Positions 7,001 to 10,508 of a stretch of DNA of 10,508 bases are shown in pieces (position 1 is the first letter of the stretch; each line of letters opens with the position of its first letter). The notes beneath the pieces are model-generated. The model saw only the letters and a list, made by a program, of their open reading frames with translations, had not been told where the DNA came from and made no database searches. Location: positions 1 to 10,508 of the forward strand of contig CAAFXL010000327.1 of the NCBI GenBank assembly GCA_900767005.1, in the 5' to 3' direction. Made by a program: the position numbers and the translations under genes. The stretch comes from an uncultured Ruminobacter sp. (GTDB lineage Bacteria; Pseudomonadota; Gammaproteobacteria; Enterobacterales; Succinivibrionaceae).

Positions 7001-7248
7001 CTAATGTTATTCCTCAAGGAATAATTAAGAAGAATCTTGAAGACAATTTTGATATCAATGATAATCAAGACTTTACAACTTCACGCTTTGGTGCCAATAA
7101 CCTTAACACTATCGTTAGTGAAAGAACTCTTGATTCTTTATTAGAAGAAGAAAGAAAAGAACAAGCAAGTGATGCTAAGGAAGAAGCTAAAGAAAATACT
7201 AATTTAGCTAGTGCTAAAGCTTCAGAAGACGTTAAAGATAAAGAATAA
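4099..7248 (+). CDS. rne: Ribonuclease E (endoribonuclease, degradosome scaffold)
   Basis: RNase E starts most mRNA decay and processes rRNA and tRNA at the inner membrane. The ATG at 4099 gives MKRMLINATQ, the exact E. coli start; the in-frame ATG at 4045 would add 18 unconserved residues and has no ribosome site. The 1049 residues compare with 1061 in E. coli. The catalytic half (1-510) has an S1 domain (about 35-125), 5'-end sensor residues Arg169 and Thr170, catalytic Asp302, Asn304 and Asp345, and the Zn-link CPRC (Cys403, Cys406). After 510 it becomes a low-complexity scaffold. GIFSSIIKSIKGLFSS (561-576) is an amphipathic helix equivalent to the membrane-targeting segment. Basic RNA-binding stretches lie at 588-612, 656-667 and 704-715. 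A tandem motif repeat lies at 792-869, and KEEV is repeated near 932-942. RhlB and enolase sites are not recognisable. It is divergent from rluC and ends in a strong terminator. Confidence 0.97.
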   Translation: MKRMLINATQEEEMRVALVDGQKIFDLDIEPSNSGQKKANIYKGVITKVEPSLEAAFVDYGVGKHGFLPLRQISREYFQPDFSFSNKASLKDAVKAGQEVIVQVEKEERGLKGAALTTYISLAGSFIVLMPNNPRAGGISHRIEGEERMELRQAMESLNIPRGMGVIVRTAGMGKSPEELNWDLEILVKQWNMIKDAAESRPAPFLIHRESNVVLRALRDYLSPDISEILIDNQNIFEEVKQHISYVRPDFTDKVHLYQGENPLFSHFQIESQIESAYHREVKLPSGGSIVIDPTEALTSIDVNSAKATKGNDIEETALQTNIEAAEEIARQLRLRDLGGLIVIDFIDMTPIKNQREIENKMKEATRVDRARIQFARISRFGLLEMSRQRLRPSLGESYSHVCPRCSGQGTIRDVGSLTLSILRIIEEEAMKSNSANVCARVPLEVAAFLMNEKRRALSSIENRHDVQVFIIPDEKLESPHYEVTRMREGEGNEVHTFDLLRKQANQTSPIASNFPAAKEDQSFNRTVTTKPSTEAVVSAVDISEISKTMPIPQPKKNETGIFSSIIKSIKGLFSSSDNEEKKKEEKKERTYQGRGRSHDKNRKNYQRKPKYNQNYDETQDNKSAKRSVKPQKETPENLQNTRPVIEENIEVKNQNKRRKPRPERKENQENVQNLEQNLPENISSFNGSNEAIDSNVVSKEETRVKKPRKPRKPKVYDEVAPESTKEENLVKETKKPKVTPKVQKPSKEEEAIKLPEYVTPAKIAVIENVTFTKVPMTEPKAVTLPEVEASLGRNNDELYNENAKYAGFSTIQNLAHSDMAEPESCELEVVEEVFGRPNDDDFLKEPNYAGFTAIKSYAHSDMAEPKSCFEFEGTKEPSKEEVSNVESVVENQAESTSSDNVDKVDTNALSTSSLEETQDNQGEAQNSQPQEEVKEEVKEEVTNTSHVKAPEKPDYMVDIENAQRENSNVIPQGIIKKNLEDNFDINDNQDFTTSRFGANNLNTIVSERTLDSLLEEERKEQASDAKEEAKENTNLASAKASEDVKDKE
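6472..6705 (+). repeat. Duplicated ~35-residue motif in the RNase E scaffold
   Basis: Residues 792-826 (6472-6576) and 835-869 (6601-6705) of RNase E align with 19 of 35 identities and no gaps. The shared pattern is GR-x-ND, then YAGF, then I, then AHSDMAEP-x-SC. The two DNA copies differ at synonymous positions (CAC/CAT, TCA/TCT, CCC/CCT), so the duplication is old and the AHSDMAEP core has been kept by selection. The core resembles the short motifs (SAPMAKP-like) near the end of other gammaproteobacterial RNase E proteins, where PNPase docks in E. coli. That assignment is an inference. Confidence 0.75.
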
Positions 7249-7267
7249 AATTCTTTAATCTAAGAAT

Positions 7268-7303
7268 AATCCCCCAATAAATTTGATTGGGGGATTTTTT
7301 TTT
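7268..7303 (+). terminator. Rho-independent terminator of rne
   Basis: Eleven perfect pairs, AATCCCCCAAT (7268-7278) with ATTGGGGGATT (7286-7296), enclose a 7-nt loop and run into T9 (7295-7303), 20 nt after the rne stop. On the opposite strand the same hairpin is followed only by ATTCTTAG, so it would work poorly, if at all, for the converging menI transcript. No better terminator for menI is visible in 7304-7349. Confidence 0.95.
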
Positions 7304-7349
7304 ATTTGAATAATTTAAGGTTTAAACTTAGTTGTAATTACAAAAAACA

Positions 7350-7793
7350 CTATTTCTTTAAAGAAGTACTCTTAGTCTTATGGCGAACTGCTAAAGTCAT
7401 TCTTACTACGCAAACAAGCTTATTTGCACTATTAGTAATATCTATTGCCCATACTTGAGTAGTTGAACCAATAAATAAAGCTTTTGCTTTAGCATAAACC
7501 ATAGAGCCTAAAGCTTGGGCTCTAATATGGTTAGCGTTAATATCAAGACCTAAACAAATCATGCCTTTTGGGGCTGCCATATTGCCAGCAACGGAGGCTA
7601 CACTTTCAGCTAGAGCCACCGATGCTCCACCATGAAGTAAACCCATAGGTTGGCTAGTTACATTGGAAACCTTCATGGAAGCAACTAAATAATCATCACC
7701 AATCTCGGTAAAGACTATTCCCATATTCTCAACCATACAACCTTTATTCATCTCATTTAAAGATTCTAAAGTAAATTCTTTTTGCCAAATCAT
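7350..7793 (-). CDS. menI: MenI/YdiI-type hotdog acyl-CoA thioesterase
   Basis: This 147-residue hotdog-fold thioesterase aligns with E. coli YdiI (MenI), which hydrolyses 1,4-dihydroxy-2-naphthoyl-CoA in menaquinone synthesis. The start MIWQKEFTLESLN parallels E. coli MIWKRKITLEALN. The active-site block QPMGLLHGGASVALAES puts Gln48, His54 and Glu63 at the E. coli catalytic positions. INANHIR and STTQVW follow as in the family. It has about 10 extra basic residues at the C-terminus. Related EntH/YbdB and PaaI enzymes share the fold; the N-terminus and catalytic block favour MenI. The ATG overlaps the kinase stop as TAATG, with a GAGG (7807-7810) 13 nt upstream, so translation is probably coupled. 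It is last in an operon behind a FIST protein and a hybrid kinase, unlike the E. coli context. Confidence 0.88.
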   Translation of the reverse strand: MIWQKEFTLESLNEMNKGCMVENMGIVFTEIGDDYLVASMKVSNVTSQPMGLLHGGASVALAESVASVAGNMAAPKGMICLGLDINANHIRAQALGSMVYAKAKALFIGSTTQVWAIDITNSANKLVCVVRMTLAVRHKTKSTSLKK

Positions 7794-10162
7794 TAGCTAT
7801 CTTTTTCCTCAACGGCTATTCTTTGATGATCTTTCTTATTAGGCTGGCTTAATTGATTCTTTATTAGTGCATCAATTAGAGCAGCATTTGAACGACCTAA
7901 ACTTGAAACTGTACCCATAGTAGCAACAGTATTAGGCGTAAATTCATCAAGCTCAGTTTCTTGAGCTTCCTTTGAAAGCGTGAAACTCTCGCCTTGAGCT
8001 ACCTTTTCATTAGCTTCTTCAATTACCCCTTCAAGGTCTTCAAGTAGTTTCTTTAAAGTTTCAGTGGTAACTGGTTTTGAGGCCATACTTACCATACCAA
8101 TCTTACGACACTTAATTCTTTCTTCATCAGAATTATTAGCAGTTAGTGCCACAATTGGAAGCGGAGCAATCTTGGTCATAATATATTTAGTAGCTTCTAT
8201 ACCATCCATAACTGGCATATGAAGATCCATTAAGATTAATGATGGAAGCTTTTCTTTTACTTTATCAATCGCCTCTTTACCATTAGAAGCTAACTCAACC
8301 CGGTGACCAAGCTTTTCAAGCATAGTCTTAATTACAAATTGGTTAATTTGTGAATCTTCAACTAAAAGAATATCATAATGGCGTTCCTTATGAACTACAG
8401 TCTTTCTAATTGAATTTACCCCAATTAATGTTGTAGTTGGAACTTTACATGGTAGTTCAAACCAGAAGGTTGAACCTTCACCTAAGACGCTCTTAATCCC
8501 AATTTTACCGCCCATATGTTCAACTAAGCGTTTACAAATGGCAAGCCCCAGTCCCGTGCCGCCATATTTACGAGTAATTGAACCATCAAGTTGGACAAAT
8601 GGCTTAAATAGGTTTTCAAGTTGCTCACTAGGTATTCCCGTACCCGTATCGATCACCTGAAACTTTAACCTATTCTCATAACGTTCTGCTGTTAAAGTAA
8701 CTGAACCTTTTGAGGTAAACTTAATTGCATTATTAATTAAGTTAAAGAGAATTTGCGAAGTTCGATGCTGATCCCCCACGATAATTTGCGGGAAGTTATC
8801 ACTAATATTACAAATTAAGGAAATGCCTTTTGCTTCTGCTCTTTCCTTCATCTGTACTACTGCTGAATTAATGGTAAATCTAATATCATAACTAATATTT
8901 TCAAGTACCATTACTGATGATTCAATCTTAGATAGATCAAGTACATCATGAAGAATAGTTTGTAATAATGAAGCACTTTGCGATACATGCTTAATATAAG
9001 AACGCTGCAAATCATCAAGCTCGGTTTGCTCAAGTAAATCAAGCATCCCTAAAATTGCTTGAAGCGGAGTCTTAATTTCATGACTCATTACCGCTAAATA
9101 TTCGCTCTTTGAGCGATTAGCTATTTCTGCATCATTAATAGCTTTTTGTAACTGATAAGTTTGTAAATGCTCATTAGTTATATTTAAGAAAGTTCCGCGA
9201 TAACCTAAGAAATTTGCATCATTATCATAATAAGGCTCAGCGTTAATTCTCGCCCAAGCAACTTTCTTATCATTATCTAAAATTGGTAACTCAAAATCTT
9301 TAACTTTTGCTCGTGCTTTAAATAGCTCATTTAAGCTATTTACAATGCTTTCGCCCCCATCAGGGTAAGCCTCATTAATTAGACTTGCAAAACTTTTACC
9401 GATAACATTGTTATAATTAATAGTATTAGCTAAAACTCTATCAAAAATAAAATACTTATGGTCTAAATTAATAAAGTTTAAGTCTTTATCAGTTATCCAG
9501 AAGCCTTCATTAGAAAGACGTCTAAAAGAACCTAAAATTCTCTGATAATCAATAATTTCAGTGGTGCGGTTAGCTACCACCTCTTCTAATTGATTGCGGT
9601 ACTCAATCAGCATTACCACATGAGCAAATAATGACTTAAAACTTTGGAGCTCATGTTTAATATATAAGTTTAAAGTTAAGGGAACGCTATGAGTACAAAC
9701 AAAGAGTAATTGTGAATCCTTTAATATTAAAGGAATCATAATTACGCTTCGAGCAATTTGAATAAATGAGATATCATCGCTCTCAAAACCTGAGGCAATT
9801 GACGGGTCATTTAAAACAACAATTTCATCATTAAGAGCTTGGGCAATTTCCCCTTTATATTCCCATTTATGACGAGCTAGAGCACTATGCGAGGTATAAA
9901 CTACATTAATATTTGAATTTTCTTCAAGATTGCGGCTAAGAAGTGCCACTTGCTCAAAATCAATAATATTCTTTAAAGCTTTAATAATAATCGCATATTT
10001 CTTTTCAATTTCAGTAGCATTGGAAAGCTCCTGAAACATCATAAAGAGTTTATCATGAGTATTTCTTAAAATATTCTCACGGTCATAGGCAAACTCAGCT
10101 TCAAGTCTTGCCCTACTAAGCTCAATTTCTAATTCTTTAATTCTTCTTTCTAAATCATTCAC
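7793..10162 (-). CDS. Soluble hybrid histidine kinase (GAF-like, PAS, HisKA, HATPase, receiver)
   Basis: A 789-residue hybrid sensor kinase with no membrane segment, so it acts in the cytoplasm. Residues 1-35 are a predicted coiled coil, about 45-190 look like a GAF domain, and about 205-335 are a PAS domain with a GYRGTFLNIT PAC-type end. HisKA carries the phospho-acceptor His361 in MSHEIKTP. The ATPase domain has the N box NLINNAIKF (Asn478), DTGTGI (Asp505) and GTGLGLAI (535-542). A receiver at about 597-710 has Glu602, Asp603, phospho-acceptor Asp646 (LMDLHMPVMDG), Thr674 and Lys696. All catalytic residues are present. There is no HPt domain; the last 80 residues are low complexity, so relay needs a separate HPt protein. 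The GTG start at 10160-10162 is supported by AGGAGG 9 nt upstream and lies 2 nt after the FIST gene stop. FIST pairing resembles NahK and VpsS kinases. Confidence 0.95.
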   Translation of the reverse strand: MNDLERRIKELEIELSRARLEAEFAYDRENILRNTHDKLFMMFQELSNATEIEKKYAIIIKALKNIIDFEQVALLSRNLEENSNINVVYTSHSALARHKWEYKGEIAQALNDEIVVLNDPSIASGFESDDISFIQIARSVIMIPLILKDSQLLFVCTHSVPLTLNLYIKHELQSFKSLFAHVVMLIEYRNQLEEVVANRTTEIIDYQRILGSFRRLSNEGFWITDKDLNFINLDHKYFIFDRVLANTINYNNVIGKSFASLINEAYPDGGESIVNSLNELFKARAKVKDFELPILDNDKKVAWARINAEPYYDNDANFLGYRGTFLNITNEHLQTYQLQKAINDAEIANRSKSEYLAVMSHEIKTPLQAILGMLDLLEQTELDDLQRSYIKHVSQSASLLQTILHDVLDLSKIESSVMVLENISYDIRFTINSAVVQMKERAEAKGISLICNISDNFPQIIVGDQHRTSQILFNLINNAIKFTSKGSVTLTAERYENRLKFQVIDTGTGIPSEQLENLFKPFVQLDGSITRKYGGTGLGLAICKRLVEHMGGKIGIKSVLGEGSTFWFELPCKVPTTTLIGVNSIRKTVVHKERHYDILLVEDSQINQFVIKTMLEKLGHRVELASNGKEAIDKVKEKLPSLILMDLHMPVMDGIEATKYIMTKIAPLPIVALTANNSDEERIKCRKIGMVSMASKPVTTETLKKLLEDLEGVIEEANEKVAQGESFTLSKEAQETELDEFTPNTVATMGTVSSLGRSNAALIDALIKNQLSQPNKKDHQRIAVEEKDS

Positions 10163-10164
10163 CT

Positions 10165-10508
10165 TTAATTGCCTCCTTTTTTAGCAATAAAGGTTACGGT
10201 GGCTACCGTATAATTTCCTAAAAGCATACTATCGGTTATATCTTTACCGATTTCACCACCTGCGGAATAAACAATATAATTATCAACTAAGTGTTGCACT
10301 CTTACTTTATTAACAATATCTTCTTTAAAGATTCGTTTATCTTTAATATGAGAAAATGATAAACACATAATATGAAGCTGGGCTAAAATTTGGCGATAAT
10401 TTAGATTATTTGCTACTAAAAAGTTATCATGAAGATTTTCATTTTTAGAATGTAATAAATAGAGTTCATCCCCTACCGACCATTCATAATAAGTATCAAT
10501 GCCGCGAT
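10165..10508 (-). CDS. FIST-domain sensory protein, C-terminal part (NosP-like), cut by window edge
   Basis: The last 114 codons of a protein whose start lies beyond the right edge. The frame is open to position 10508, upstream of the internal ATG at 10366-10368, so that ATG is not the start. The visible sequence fits the end of a FIST_C domain: GDELYLLHSKNENL, then LHIMCLSFSHIKDKR in place of the family's FSCxGR strand, then YIVYSAGGEIG and LLGNYTVATVTF, corresponding to the closing GFYxxGEI...NxTxxxL pattern. FIST domains are sensory modules often encoded beside signalling proteins. NosP proteins are FIST proteins that bind haem and NO and control a co-transcribed histidine kinase. Here the next gene is such a kinase, 2 nt downstream. 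The FIST call is fairly firm; NosP function is inferred from context, and the N-terminal domain cannot be seen. Confidence 0.75.
   Translation of the reverse strand, partial: RGIDTYYEWSVGDELYLLHSKNENLHDNFLVANNLNYRQILAQLHIMCLSFSHIKDKRIFKEDIVNKVRVQHLVDNYIVYSAGGEIGKDITDSMLLGNYTVATVTFIAKKGGN
10172..10177 (-). promoter_or_regulatory. Strong Shine-Dalgarno setting the kinase GTG start
   Basis: A perfect AGGAGG, read on the minus strand, lies 9 nt before the GTG at 10162-10160 and inside the last codons of the FIST gene. No ATG competes nearby, so the GTG start is well supported. Confidence 0.85.

Noticed and set aside
5453..7068. Long open frames on both strands inside rne (for example 5453-5986 plus and 5815-6129 minus)
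   Set aside because: They are out of frame with a clearly conserved gene and consist of hydrophobic or basic low-complexity translations expected from its Lys/Glu/Asn codons.
7320..7327. GTTTAAAC palindrome between rne and menI
   Set aside because: An 8-bp AT-rich palindrome is expected by chance and has no supporting context.
10366..10368. ATG as the start of a 67-residue protein upstream of the kinase
   Set aside because: The frame stays open to the window edge and the residues before this ATG continue the FIST_C pattern, so it is an internal methionine.

Overview
The window comes from an AT-rich gammaproteobacterium. RNase E, RluC, L32, YceD and PlsX all match their Escherichia coli counterparts closely, and the left two-thirds keeps the enterobacterial order plsX-rpmF-yceD-...-rluC, with rne diverging. 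The low GC content, lysine/asparagine/glutamate-rich proteins and long AT-only spacers would suit a host-associated lineage such as Succinivibrionaceae or Orbaceae. That placement is a guess, not something the sequence proves.

Positions 1-3147 (all minus strand) hold rluC (23S rRNA pseudouridine synthase), a HAD-family phosphatase, then yceD-rpmF-plsX. The last three are spaced 9-12 nt apart and form one ribosome/phospholipid operon. It has its own promoter, whose perfect -10 and GC-rich discriminator put the predicted transcript start only about 5 nt before the yceD ATG. The HAD gene sits where E. coli has yceF (maf). Its two flanking spacers carry different short tandem repeats: T-rich 21-bp units upstream and 22-bp-phased GGTCAAC boxes downstream.

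Positions 3148-4098 are a non-coding divergent spacer of about 950 bp between rluC and rne. It holds two opposed terminator-like hairpins, a 20-bp direct repeat, and a structured rne leader with a candidate 10-codon upstream ORF. Positions 4099-7248 (plus strand) encode RNase E: a conserved catalytic half with every key residue, and a disordered scaffold half with a membrane-targeting helix, basic RNA-binding stretches and a duplicated motif that may dock PNPase. A strong intrinsic terminator follows.

Positions 7350-10508 (minus strand) are a separate operon read right to left: the C-terminal end of a FIST-domain sensor protein (cut by the window edge), a soluble hybrid histidine kinase (GAF-like, PAS, HisKA, HATPase, receiver), and a MenI/YdiI-type hotdog thioesterase. 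FIST protein plus soluble kinase resembles the NosP/NahK and NosP/VpsS nitric-oxide-sensing pairs. Coupling to a menaquinone-pathway thioesterase suggests, by inference only, a link to respiratory state.
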